A stretch of 64,000 nucleotides of DNA from Tetraselmis striata (GCA_006384855.1 VCJN01001566.1:1-64000), one strand, 5' to 3'; counted from the first letter of the stretch, positions 44,549 to 55,797 are shown. Made by a program: numbers and translations. Notes: generated from the sequence alone by a model not told the origin.

Positions 44549-45289
44549 GCCCCCCCTGCCCACATAAAACTCCACGCGCCCCAACGATGCGCAAATCGCA
44601 AACCCCCACTTGCCTCGGGCCATATAACGTACCCCCCTAATCACAACCACCACTACCACGGGCTTGAGACGGCACCTCAATTGGTGGCGGAGACCCTTGT
44701 ACATGGCGCGGGGGGCGCCTCGGTTGCCTCAGTCCGCCTGCGCTTCCTCTGCGGGACATACCCCACCAATGGGAATGGACGGCAACACGGAACGTTTGTT
44801 CCGTCACATGTTCAAATGGCCCGCGCTGGGCAAGCCCGTTTGCACATGGCCACGACGCACGGTGGCGGGTAGACCGTTGTTCGGGCAAGCGCCAGATCGC
44901 GGTTACGACTCGGCCTTTGTACATGGAGGTGCTGGTTGGCAATGTGGCACCCGCCATTCTGCGGAAGGGTAGGAGCCATGCCGTCGCGGGAGCTGCTATC
45001 GGGCGCCGGGTACAATCGCTAATAAAACCCCTTGCGGGCAGGCGGTTCTCACTGCTCGTCCCCACAGGAACGCACCCCATCGCAGCTGCGCAATCCCCCT
45101 TTCCGGGACCGGCTCTGGCCGGCTCTGGTCGGTACTATGGCCTCAGGCAGTGTTGATGCTACCGCAATCGGAGGATGTGTCGGCCGAAGGTCGACCGGAG
45201 GTTGAGGCACGATCCGTGGGGCAGGCGCCTCGCGACGCCTTCAAACAAGACTTCGTGAGTATATGCTGCTCCCTGTACACCTTTCAAAG
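44549..45289. other. intergenic, no gene recognised
   Basis: GC-rich sequence with several weak open frames on both strands and no recognisable motif or repeat. Confidence 0.5.
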
Positions 45290-45415
45290 TTGAGTCTGGT
45301 TTTGCCAAAAAGTTCGCGCAGGCTGTTTTACACGGACAAGAGCCGAAATTGGCAAGACGGTGAAGTGAAAGCGTGGAGGGAAAGCGGAGTCAGGGGGGGG
45401 GGGCGCGCTGCGTGT

Positions 45416-46090
45416 AATGATGTTTCACTCGACTCGATGGCCGAGAAGGTTCGAGAATATAGTGCTGCCTGTTGGCAGTTCAGCTCTGAAACGGTGGCTT
45501 CCGAAAAAGCCTGTTATAGTATTTCTTCCACGACGCTCCGCATTTCTCAGGTAGCGTCGCGGCCCGGTAATCTCCAAGCTCCGGGCGAGAAAGTAGCGCC
45601 GACGAGGTGGCGCAGAATATATTATGCTTCCGCCTTATGAAAGAGCGGAGTTATGTTTCACTCGACTCGGTGGTCGAGTAGGTTCGGCTGTATCGTGCTG
45701 CCTCTTGGCAGGGTGGCTTCTGGAAAAGCCTCTTATGATTTTTCGGCGGGGTATTTGCCGACACCCGCAGTTGCCACACGACAAGCGCGAGCATTATGTG
45801 TGAAGCGCTCCGAGTGAGAAGGTAGCGCAGAGGGTGAAAGATATATTGTATGCATCCGCCTCAAGACAAGGCGGAGTTATGATAAGCTCGACTCAGTGGT
45901 CGAGAAGGTTATGGTGTATAGTGCTGCCTCTTGGCAGGGTGGCTTCTGGAACAGCTTCTTATAGTTTTTCGGCAGGGTAATTGCCGACGCCCGCAGTCGC
46001 TATGCGACAGGCGCTTATGGTATGGTTGGCAAGTGCTCGCGAGCGAGGGAGCGATCGAGTGGGTACAAGCGCCAAATGTGAGGGGATATG
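45416..46090. repeat. three tandem hairpin-rich repeats (about 230 bp each)
   Basis: Copies start at about 45416, 45648 and 45876. Each begins with up to four adjacent stem-loops on the plus strand: ctcgac/gtcgag, ctgcc/ggcag, ggctt/aagcc, and (in copies 2 and 3) tcggc/gccga. Further stems close the unit (tccgcc/ggcgga). Stems are better kept than loops between copies. They sit in the spacer of the second DIRS-like element. They could be structured RNA or DNA-level hairpins. Confidence 0.7.
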
Positions 46091-46300
46091 CGCGCAGTGG
46101 TGAAAGGCAGTGCTATTCCACTGTGGTGATGGTTGAGTATGATCTGATTACATGCCGTCAGGCGCCGTACCTGATATATCAGGCGGCGCGATGCGGCCGG
46201 CAGGGCGCGGGGGCAGCCCGTCATCTGACGGGCGCGCGCTACGCGCCTATTGTGCTATGGTGATTAGGGCTAGTGAAGGTATAGGATATATCCTCACAGG

Positions 46301-46506
46301 GACAGTTGAGTGTACATCACGGACAGTGGAACGCAGCGAATACTTGAAGATGGTTGGCTCAGTTGTTATGGCTGCTTTTATGTCTACTCGTGCTGCACTC
46401 AAAAAGGGCGCAACGTCATGTGCCTAGTTCTCGTACCATTGAGCAGCACTTGTAGCCGAAAAGCGGTTAGGGAAAGGGAGGAAACCCCATAAGCTAGTTT
46501 AGAACA
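46301..46506. repeat. A2 repeat of the second DIRS-like element
   Basis: Direct copy of 49260-49467 at about 80 percent identity by eye. Shared landmarks are cttgtagccgaaaagc and gaaaccccataagctagttt at the end. Confidence 0.85.
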
Positions 46507-47620
46507 ATTGAGTCTGGTTAGTTTTAGAAATTGAGTCTGGTTTTGCCAGTCTTGAGCGAACGGAGAGAGCAGTGGATTGACGGAGAAGGGGTAGCGCCAG
46601 GTCATGAAGGGAGCACCGGGAGGGCCACCGCTGCGGAGTCATGTTGGACTTGGAAGTGGCGGAGGGGCGCGATGTGACCGAAGAAGAACGCGCGCCAGGC
46701 GAAGGAAGGACGTTGGGGTCGATGTAGTCTAGAACGACGTCGGAGTTAGGGCCCCAGCCGCCTTGGTAGCGAATATGGGACAGTGGAGTTCCGATGGCGT
46801 TAGCGACAGACGCTGCTCCCTTCGCAGGATGTGTGAGCTGCAGGAAGTGCCGGCGGGAGGGGCAGCACCGACAAGGCGAACGGATGTGGAGAGCCAGCCC
46901 GACACTGAAGCGGCGGTCCACGACTTGGACTGCTCGCTTGGGGTGACCGCCCAGAAGTTTGTCCCTGCCAAGGCAACATGGACAAGGGGGGGCAGATAGA
47001 CTGTACGTGGTCGAGGAAGTGATGCAGGAGACGTGCAACGCGGGGGTGCTCCGATCCTGGAAGGAGCATGACGCGCATGTCGTCGGGACCCCGTCGACCA
47101 GCGCGGCCTTCCTCGCGGTAGACCTGCAGGGTGATGTCGTAATCGTCGACACGCACATCCCGCACTCGGCAGGACACCCTAGTAAGTCCCTGGCAAAGAA
47201 CATGAAGTTGACAACCGAGGCCACGAGGGCTCGGAAGGTGTACTGGTACACTGGGACGGGAGCAGACACAATCACCTCTGCCTGCTCGACGAAGATGTAA
47301 GCGATATCAACAGGCATAGTAGGGACTCGCAAAGGGGCAGCCTCTAGGCGCCGTTGCCGTAGCATCAGGCGATGCCGAGCTGCGGTAAGGTGCAGGCTGT
47401 CCTTGGCGATCGGGTCGAGGTTGTGCAGCTCGAAGAACGTGTTGATTGCATGCAGGTAGGGTTGAAGCAACTTAGCCCCAATGCGCCCCCGCTCACCAAT
47501 CCAAGCAACGTACCGGACGATAGTGGCGGTGGTCGCCTCCAGCGGGCTGATGTTCTCAGAGTCATGGCAGAACTCCGCGAATTGGGAGAGTCGGCCGGCG
47601 TATATAGCTCTTGAGTGTAT
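46499..47620 (-). other. tyrosine recombinase region of the second DIRS-like element
   Basis: An N-terminal helical domain (YLHAINTFFELHNLDPIAKD) resembles the SAM-like DNA-binding part of tyrosine recombinases. The C-terminal block GAASVANAIGTPLSHIRYQG followed by SDVVLDYIDPNV matches the end of DIRS/Crypton recombinases, up to the tyrosine of DYID. The parts lie in more than one frame. Confidence 0.75.
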
Positions 47621-48130
47621 GAGCGGTGAGGGAGCTGGAGAGTAGATCGAGCGTCCGCTGCCTCAACTCGTCTGAGCCGAACGCGTCATGCAGCCGAGAC
47701 CGGAGTGAAGCAGCCCAAGGGGCGACAGCTTCGGGCTCGTCAGTTACGTAAGTGCGGCGCTTGGCCGACAGAGTAACAGAGGGGCGGCTGATGTTAGCAA
47801 AGTACTGGGCAGCAGCGGTTAGGTTTCCGGCGGTTGGCCGGTAGTTGCTGGACTACGGGCTTCGCACCAGCACCAGTACGGGTTTGCGGGGGCTAGGTTC
47901 AGGTAAGGGGGCCGCCCCGCGCGCCGTTCGCGCTCGTAGCGCCTGTCACGCGCGTAACGTACACGCGCGAAGCTTGGTCGTTGCGAACAAGTTGCAACAC
48001 GCAATGTAGCAACCGATCGACGCAGCGGCGAGATGGTACGGGAGGCGGTTGTTGAGCCGCCATGTGCAGGTGTGCGGATGGTTGAGCCGCACTGGGCGGT
48101 AGCTGTAAGAAGCGCCGCACCGAGGAATGT

Positions 48131-49193
48131 CTAAATGAAGTATATATGTAAGGTGGGGGGGTCAGGTCCGGACACATGGCGCTCATCCCGTCGTTGAGCG
48201 GCTAGGGTTCGCCTTGCGGCGGTCACTGAACGGTGGCCTCGCAAAGCGCCAGCAGCTCCGACGAAAGGCGCCCCGCACCGCCACTCGTGCTCTCCTTCGC
48301 GGCCACGCCCGCGCCAGCCACCACGCCCACGTCCACGCCCGCGTCTTGCAGCGGCGGCCGCTACTCGAGCAGTAGCGGTTGCTTTGGCGTTGCTGGCAAC
48401 TGTCGCCTCGAAGACGCGACGCTCATAGTCCCTCATGAGGTCCCCAAAAATCGCGGAACCTAGATGCTCAAAAGCAGGCTGAAAATGTTGGGCTCGCAGC
48501 ACGTCCAAAACACCTTGATCACCGTGCACACGCTTGATCTCATTAAGCCTCCGTAGGAAGGCCAAGCGAAAGCGAAACGCCTTTCGGTGGCTTCGGCGTG
48601 ATTCCGAGCACGTGTAGGGGGTGATGTCATGACTTGCAGCAGGGACGTATAGTAGCAGCTCGTCGAGAGCTACGAAATGTGCGGCCATGTGGGCGCCGAA
48701 ACACGACATCCATAGATACTCCTCTTGGGCCGGCAGACGCCGGTCATCCTGATTGAATGAGGTACCCGTTCGTTAGGTCGGTGCTCATGGAGAAGAGTCA
48801 AGGCACTCGGCGGACCGGTCGAACGGCCTCGTAACCAGACTCTGCTCGTTGCAATAGCTCTGGCACCGCGACGTAGTCATCCTCGTCACTTACGGATTTT
48901 GCTCCGACATGGCCGCCATGGGCTAGCTCTAGCAAGTCGGGGCGCACTGCGGTTTCCCCGCTGCCTGTCGGCTTTCCCGCGATGCGCTGCCCGGAACCGG
49001 AGCCATGTGCCCCGTCTCCATCAACAACACGGTCACGAGCCGTCAGTTGAGCCAACGATGTTGCAAGCTCGCGCCGCAGTATATACTGGGCCTTCACGTC
49101 TGCTTGTAGCGATTCGAGCGTCGGCACATATACAACGACGGGTTCTTCTCCATTTAACATGGTGACGCACGGACGTGCGGATGAGAATTTCAC
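48131..49193 (-). other. gag-like region of the second DIRS-like element
   Basis: An N-terminal coiled-coil-like segment (VPTLESLQADVKAQYILR) is followed, in a further frame, by a helical domain (FLRRLNEIKRVHGDQGVLD) and a Gly/Arg-rich tract (RRGRGRGRGGWRGRGRE). The layout echoes the gag of the other DIRS-like element; no zinc knuckle is seen. Confidence 0.5.
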
Positions 49194-49259
49194 ACACGGG
49201 TGGTGAGCCGGGTGTGGTCTTGAACAACCCGGGGTGATCTTGCTCGCAACATGTTACGA

Positions 49260-49467
49260 GACAGTTTTAACATCGCTGCGTGTAACGCAGCGAAAATTGG
49301 AAGGTGGCAAGCTCAGCTGTTATTATGGCTGCTTTAATGTCTAATCGTGCTGTACCCCAAAAAGGCGCAACGACATGTGCCTAATTCCCTTGCGTACCAC
49401 TAAGCATTACTTGTAGCCGAAAAGCAGATAGGTCAAGGGTGGAAACCCCATAAGCTAGTTTAGAACA
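49260..49467. repeat. A1 repeat of the second DIRS-like element
   Basis: 5'-terminal copy in element sense; partner of 46301-46506. A fragment of its end may also be present near 37590. Confidence 0.85.
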
Positions 49468-50190
49468 TATACATCATGGGCCGTATGTCCACATGGATCT
49501 TCACATATATGTTGTCATAGCATCGCAGATTGCACTGTCCCTGTTCACATATATAATGTATAGTCCTTACATTTCACTAGCTACAACTTAACATATTTTG
49601 CTAGCTATAAATAATTGATAGCTTGCTTGTAACCATCGATAATTTGGGTTCTTATAATATAATAATGTTATTATATGGTACTTCAATATTTTTACATCAG
49701 GGCTTTCACAAATGCGCACTACAAACAGAAATAACAGCAACTATGAAAGGTTGCCAGCAAAAGATAGACATAAGCCTGAGACATAAACCAAGGTCGAGCA
49801 GGAGGCCAGGAAGCCAAGAACCAAAGAGGAGCCAAGGGAACCACGAAGTCGCCAAGCTGCTAAAACCAAAGGGACCACCGCCCCGGGGTAGTAGGCTATC
49901 AGCCGCGGCGAGGACGCTTGCAGCCAATGACCCGGGTCATAGCAACACATGCCGACGAGCGACGCGACGCAGGCGCAGGAGCACCATCACGTGCCGCGCG
50001 CGGGGCCGCGACCCCGTCAAGAACGTTGTCTGCATGTGGCATGTTGGTGAGCAAGGAGATATTATGGTTATGCCACGTAATTGCCCTATAGCTATTTTAA
50101 TTTACCATCTGTACCGACCGGAGGTACCTGTACCGACCGTACTACGTATAGCGCTATATGGCCATACCAGTACGTGGCGGGCATGTGCTA
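49468..50190. other. intergenic, no gene recognised
   Basis: AT-rich at first (49500-49700), then GC-rich. A plus-strand frame (49623-50351) runs into the TIR of the next element and has no recognisable domain. Short GTACC-containing repeats occur at 50110-50175. Confidence 0.5.
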
Positions 50191-50308
50191 TAGAGGAGTT
50201 CCACAATAAGGTGCATGTACCGAATTACGGTGTTAAGAATTCGTACCCGTATTTTCGCTACGGAGAACCGCTCCGCAGCCCAGGGCCAGCGCACCGCGCC
50301 CGCGCAGT
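50191..50308. repeat. left terminal inverted repeat of the two-gene transposon
   Basis: Pairs with 55131-55257. It starts 186 bp before the nuclease ATG, so it probably also contains that gene's promoter. Confidence 0.85.
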
Positions 50309-50376
50309 TGCATTGCTGACCGCCGTCGGCACATCGTCATTCCAACCCTAACCGCTCCGTGTTGGCCACCCACGAG

Positions 50377-52791
50377 ATGGGTATCCCATGTCTCCTTACC
50401 CTCGTTGACCCCATATGCGAGAAGACCAACTTGTATGCACTGGCCCGCGGGAGGCGTTTAGGCATTGACGGTCACGTTTGGATGCACCAGTTGGGGTACC
50501 ACCACGCGCAGTCCATCGTCTTGGACAAGGACTACGAGCCGCTCGCCAAGCACTTCCTGCAGCAAACACAGTCTGTTCTCGAGCGAGGGGTAGACCTTTT
50601 GTTTGTCTTCGATGGAGCACCCACGCCCGCGAAGCGGTCTACAGACTCCGCGCGTCAGGTTAGGCGTGCGAAAGCGTATGCCGCAGTTCAGTACGATGGC
50701 GCTAAAGCCGACCCTAAGATGCTGCGCGCCACTGTTTCCTTGGGATGGCCGGTTGTCGTGGCAGTGTTATCACAGCTCCGCCGCGCAGGGATCCCCTACA
50801 TCGTCGCGCCCTTTGAGGCAGACGCGCAGCTGTCTTTGCTTGCGCGCGACGGGAAGATATGGGCTGCAGTCACAATCGACAGCGACTTCATCATCCACGG
50901 CTTGCCCTGGGTTTTTTTAAGGTCAACTGGAGGTCAGGCCGTTGTCTTTTCTACTCCAAGGCGGTGCTGCAGGATCCTGACCGGTGGCCAGAACTGCCAT
51001 CCAAGTTTAAGCCGCCGCAGCAGCTTTTACCCATCGTGAAGGATGCTGGGCTGCCTGCTCTGTTGTGCTTCGGGCTGCTGGACGGCTGTGATTATGGTAC
51101 CAAGATAAGGGGTGTCGGTGTGGTGAAAGCCGCGGAAATCCTGGAGGATGTGGTTACGCAGCATGGTGCTGCTGCGCTCCAAGATGTCAGAGGAGCAGTG
51201 ACTCTAATGGCGCAGGAAGTTCTAAAGCACCTCAACAGGCGGGGAGGTAACCCCCCCCCCCCTCCCAAAATGGTAACTCCAGTGCCGACTTCACATTGTG
51301 GAGTGCTATTTTTTTTCTATTCTTTTTTCTTGCCAAGTGCACTTTTAACAATTCTGCATCACTATTCTGCATGCTGTGTGCTGTGCAGATTTTGATGCCG
51401 ATGCATGGATACCTACTGCACTTAACGCCATTGATGTATTTCAGCACGCGCTGGCGTATAATCCCGAAACGCGCAAAGTGGAGACTGTCGACCATATGCC
51501 AATCAACGAGGCCATCACGCGCTGGCCCTTCCTCGGCTTCAACATTAATGATTGCGATGCGGAGGGCAGGGCATTGGGCCTCATCAGCCCTGCAGGGGCA
51601 CCTCAGGAGCTACCTCTTGTGAGCAGTATTCACACTCCAGCCATTGCATGGCAGCTGATAGAAGATATGGTCCTGGGCCCAGAGCTGCAGGAGCCTTTTC
51701 CATTACCAAATGAACATGGTGAGTGGCCGGCTGACTTCAGCCCGACCGTTGCACAACTGCGGCACTGGTGCCGTACCAGAAATGGAATGCCTTTATTCTC
51801 TGGGGCATCTCGCTCCGACCTGGTGAGGCGGGTGAAGGAGCGTCAATTGGTGGAGAAAGAAATGCTGGATAAGGAAGAGCGGGTGCTGTTTCGTGACCCG
51901 CATGGCCGCAGTCTCCAGGATCATATTCTGTCCAGTCACCCTGATCAGGCATGGCATTTCGCTGAGGCTACTGATGGCGAACGAGAGGAGCTGCTGCTCA
52001 CAGAGGGCTGGGTGACTGGCATTCAACAGATTGGGCGCGATGCGCCCTCTGTGGATCAGACGCTTTTGCTGTCGCACTGGGAGCACAGATTATACCTGCT
52101 GAATGGTGGTACGCGTACAATCCTAGACGACGCCTTCTCCCGCGTTGCGGAGATGCAGCACCTGCCTCACTTTGCGTTTCACCCCAATGAGAACGCAACC
52201 ATGCCTAGCACTGGGCATGGAGGGAGTCAAAGGTCGGTCTTCTTCAAGTTTTCAGCCCCAGCCAGCCAGCGTATGGAGACAACCTACCACGTGTGGGTGG
52301 AGTGCAGCGTGTCAGCACTTCCAGGCTTGCGCCCTTTCATTTCCCGCATCCTGCGTTGTGGCTGCACATGCCCTCTGAGATCAAGTGCAGATTGTGTGCA
52401 TTTGCTCATGCTTATGGTGGTCATTCTGAACCTGCCGCGCCCATGGGGTGAGCCACCCCGCACCTCTTTGCGCTGCGCATGGCTGAATCATGGGAACGGC
52501 GACACCTACGACGTCACCACCCCCTTGCCTTTCATTCCATTCATGCACACCAGCTTCACTCCTCAGCGCCTCAGGGACGCAAGTGGGATGGCGAGGCGGG
52601 TGCTGCCCGTTTCAGACAATGCAGGGTGGCGCGACAAGTTCAACCATGTGCCACTCGCGGACCGCGATGCCGTTCAACATGGCCGCAGCACTGCAGCACG
52701 TGTGGCTGCCATGGAGGCGCTATGGGAGGAGATGCAGCGTGCCCTAAACGGAGACCGATGTGCAGCCGATGTTGCGTGGCGTGGGCTGTGA
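50377..52791 (+). CDS. FEN1/EXO1-family nuclease fused to SAP motif and SWIM zinc finger
   Basis: Predicted structure-specific 5' nuclease. Exon 1 (50377-51246) starts MGIPCLLTLVDP, the invariant Met-Gly start of the family, and keeps all acidic motifs: IDGHVWMHQ, LLFVFDGAPTPAKR, VAPFEADAQLSLLARDG, VTIDSDFI, and LLDGCDYGTKIRGVGVVKA, the last with the helix-two-turn-helix. A GT-AG intron (51247-51388, C-run right after the donor) joins LNRRG to DFDADAWIPTALNA. Exon 2 carries a SAP-like helix pair (PTVAQLRHWCRTRNG, about 51745-51860) and a SWIM finger CGCTCPLRSSADCVH (about 52355-52400), giving about 757 residues. A T-run near 50912 appears one base short: the frame shifts there from ...HGLPWVF to FKVNWRSG. 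This may be a recent inactivating change or a sequencing slip. The fusion and the surrounding TIRs argue against a host EXO1 or FEN1. Confidence 0.85.
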
Positions 52792-52948
52792 GCTTGATGT
52801 TGTGGCTGCAAACACGTACTTGTGCTGTGTGCATGCAGTGCAGGGCAGAGCAACATATGGTAGGCCACATCATAGGCCGGGTGGGACAGGGCCCCTCACC
52901 CATACCCTTCCACAGGGTGGGGGATATGTAACCATCATCCACATTTTT

Positions 52949-55080
52949 TTACGTGTGAGACGGTTCAGAAATAAATATTGCATTACATTGGAAGTCTGCC
53001 TCTGCAGCCTCTTGCTCTGCATCCACCGCACCAGTGGATGCTGAGCTGCAAAGAGGGCGCTGCAGGTTGCACAGATGTCCTACGACATTAAAGGCCTTCT
53101 CTATCATATCTACAGAGTATAGAGACAGTTTCTTACCAGAGAAGGCCCTCCAGTTCTGCACGCGGCTGAAATGCCGCTCTACATGGATGCGCAGGTTAGA
53201 CTTCTCTCCGTTGCCCTGCCTCTCATCCGCTGTGTAGTGACGCTGCCCCTGCCAACGCCGCGCTGGTGCAACAATGCGTGCACCGCGCGTAACAACCAAC
53301 GCCTCGCACTGGTCAAACCCCTTGTCTGCTGGGATGCAGACACCCCTCTGCAGGATCTGCAGCCAGTGGGAAACGCGTAATATGTATGTGTCTGAGATGC
53401 GGCCAGAATATGCTTGAGAGGTACCGCAATAGGCACCCACATGGAGGACTGCAGCCAACAGCTTGGCTGTGTGGGCTGTTTTGTAATCAGAGTAACATGT
53501 CCGAGCTGCTTTCTTGCCGCATGGCTTTTGGAGCCTGAGCTTTGTGCAGTCCAGCACAAACCGTACCAACGCGCCGTACGCCTCCCTCCACTCAGGATGC
53601 ACCCGGTCCAACATATCCGCCGTGCTGGGGACGGGGAACTCCGCTTTGAAAAACTGATCAAGGTAAGAAATCCATGTCGGGAAAATGCGGGTGAGGCACG
53701 ACACCTTGATTCCTGACCACGCACTGATGATGCGGGTCCCCTAGCCCAGTGCGTAGCTTCACCAGAGTGACCAGCAAAGCATTCTGCGTAGTGAAGGTCC
53801 GCTGTTCCGGTTTCCCGACTGACTCGCGTTGTGCATTGCCATTAGCCTCCGCCTCCATGCGCTGCATGCTCTGCTTGCCGTTCCAGTAGCGCAGCCGGTC
53901 CGCCACTCCCTCGCAGTTCACTCATTCATAGAATTTCTGCAGAGACTGGGCAGTTGGAAACCCATCAATGTGATTGATGCAAGCATTCCAGGCAGAACCT
54001 TCCTTCATCACATTCTCCCATGTGAGCCGGTCCACCAGCCAGTCCGTCGAGCATGCCGTCAATCTCCGCATTTTTCCTCTCCATCTCCTTAGCCAGGTTA
54101 GCTATCACATTGCCACCTGTGTGCTGAGCAGCGCCAAGCTGCGCCTGCACGTGCTCAAGCCGCTCCATCAGCACCTCCTTCCCCCTCGCCGCCTGCCCAA
54201 GCTTCTCCCGCAGCCTCTCCGCCTCTATTTTTGCTGTTGAGTAAAGATTCTTGTTGTCCGCCAATTGTTCCTCCAACAGCTTAATTCTCGACCGCATGTG
54301 GGAAACCACCAGCGGGTCCATCTCTGATGCACCAGACCGAGGGCGAGGAGCAGGCGGTTGCTGCATGGGCTCATTTAAACCGCCGCGTGGCAGCGGCGAG
54401 CCCCAACGAGCCGGGGCACTAGGCGGCAGCCTAGGTGAGGGGGGGTGTTCTCCGGCTCCCTAATGCTCGGAGACCTTGGCCTCACTCTAGAGAGGACAGA
54501 GGACGTAGCTGCTCGCTACTTGCTGTTTGTGCTTATGCTCCTGAGCGGTGACCGAAACCCTGCCCGCGGACCTGCCGGCGTCGACGGCTGCACACCAGTG
54601 GAGCCTACTGCGGCAGCCATGCCAGCTCCACGGGAGAGAGGGCGCTGACGCACGGGGGTAGCAGCGCTGACGGGCGGCGGCCGCGGCGCTGCCTGTCGCG
54701 CGCAGTTTTGGTCAACTGCATCCTTGAACGGCAGAGGGGTTGCACCGGGCTTCAACGCCTTACCCACCGCGCCACCTTTTCTCTTGATGTCCCTTTTGTC
54801 GCTGTCCGCGAAGTGGGAGGTGTGTACCTTGTAGCTCCTAGGGTTCTTCAGCACCTTGTCGCGGTAAGTTGGGTCATTGAAGACGAGGATGTCGACGACC
54901 TTCCGGTAGTGGTCTGGGTCACGCGCGAGCGTGTCCATGCCATGCACATTCTTGGTGACCGGTTTGCGACAGTTCGGGTGGTTGCACACGCAGTATTCCC
55001 CGCGTGCATCTTTCGGGGTGGTTAGCGGAGTGTTTTGCGTCGACATGATGTGGGTATGAGAAGTAGGAGCTGACGGTGTG
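52949..55080 (-). CDS. DDE_Tnp_4 transposase with THAP-like finger and coiled coil
   Basis: The parts in order are: a THAP-like zinc finger (54860-55040; CVCNHPNCRK, then YKVHTSHFADSDK with His-x2-His where THAP has Cys-x2-His); a Pro-rich linker; a leucine-rich coiled coil (53965-54330, IKLLEEQLADNKNLYSTAKI); an HTH region (about 53700-53830, NALLVTLVKLRTGLGD); and the catalytic domain (52949-53704). The latter shows VLDCTKLRLQKP, YSDYKTAHTAKLLA, GRISDTYIL, PADKGF and RIHVERHFSRV; the presumed triad is Asp52, Asp127 and Glu176 of the last segment. The pieces lie in different frames; introns are likely between finger and coiled coil, and a frame change occurs at the HTH/core junction near 53700. 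It should cut at the TIRs. Confidence 0.8.
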
Positions 55081-55130
55081 GTGACTGGCGACAAGATGTG
55101 AGCAATGTGGGAGCGACCGAGTCAACAATT

Positions 55131-55257
55131 CTGCGCGGGCGCGGTGCGCTGGCCCTGCTGGGCTGCGGAGAGGTTCTCCGTAGCGAAAATACGGGTACGA
55201 ATGCTTAACACCGTAATTCTGCACGGGCACTACGTTACTGTGGAATTCCCCTATCTA
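55131..55257. repeat. right terminal inverted repeat of the two-gene transposon
   Basis: Reverse complement of 50191-50308, with a 3-base insertion and a few substitutions in the core. It lies just upstream of the transposase start. Confidence 0.85.
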
Positions 55258-55797
55258 TATGCTGGCGACTGGTAGTACGTGTTAGCGACTGACAGTACCG
55301 CATGTGTTCTTTTATGTGTGTTTATTGCACGACTGGCGGCGGGCGGCTACATCAGTCCTTACCAGTTCTGGCGCCTGGCCGCCCGACACGACACGACACT
55401 ACTGCGCCGCGGCACGCTCCCGACGAATACGACGACCCTCAACAGCAGCACAGCACGATAAGTCGCCGCTAATCCTTGTACCTCAATGTATCATCGACAG
55501 AGTTAACAGCAAAGCTGATTACAGGTAGCGACTATAGGAGTCACTAGCGACATCCTAGCAAGTCTTCGTTTGTCAGGTGGCGTGCAGACCTCGCAGCACG
55601 AGACCCAGCCATATCAGCCAGCACCCCTGAGCAAAGAGCCTTTCAGTACTGTCAGGGGCGACCGTTTGTTGACAGGCAGCACATCTAACTTGTAGCTGTC
55701 GTCACCGGCGGCTGGAGCGCTTGTGCCGAAAACAGGCGACGGACTGCTGTCACCGCCCCACGCAAACCACAGCCCGCGCGAGTGACAGCCGGGAGCA
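55258..55797. other. upstream region of the COX14-like gene
   Basis: No coding sequence recognised. Short runs of gcgact, gtagc and similar motifs (55262-55300, 55525-55550) repeat loosely. It should hold the promoter of the small gene that follows; no clear TATA box is seen. Confidence 0.5.

Larger units (their letters stand above)
45290..49467 (-). mobile_element. second DIRS-like element, RT not seen, split direct repeats
   Basis: In element sense (minus): A1 49260-49467; a gag-like region 48131-49193; a tyrosine recombinase 46499-47620; B1 about 46507-46548; A2 46301-46506; a 1-kb spacer with hairpin repeats; and B2 at 45290-45308. A1 and A2 are about 80 percent alike, so it is older than the copy at 17465-23421. 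B is recognised by a shared ttgagtctggttttgcca. No reverse transcriptase is visible, so it is either a non-autonomous DIRS relative or a Crypton-like element with DIRS-like ends. It is broken, with several breaks. Confidence 0.65.
50191..55257. mobile_element. two-gene TIR transposon: DDE_Tnp_4 transposase and FEN1-SAP-SWIM nuclease
   Basis: 50191-50308 is repeated inverted at 55131-55257. The inner 85 bp (from aattacggtgttaag) are about 95 percent identical; the outer 30 bp are weaker and the exact tips and target duplication are not resolved. Inside, a plus-strand nuclease gene (50377-52791) and a minus-strand transposase gene (52949-55080) converge, leaving about 160 bp between their ends. 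A THAP-like finger with a DDE_Tnp_4 core recalls the ISL2EU/Harbinger-like superfamilies, where, as I recall, the partner protein carries a YqaJ exonuclease, often with SAP or SWIM parts. Here a flap nuclease seems to fill that role (inference). Few breaks, so fairly young. Confidence 0.8.

Noticed and set aside
45416-46090. Hairpin repeats as tRNA or hammerhead ribozyme array
   Set aside because: No clover-leaf with T-arm and no CTGATGA/GAAA ribozyme core could be found.
50377-51246. Host EXO1 or FEN1 gene
   Set aside because: The nuclease domain is genuine, but the fusion to SAP and SWIM, the convergent transposase and the flanking TIRs point to a transposon gene.
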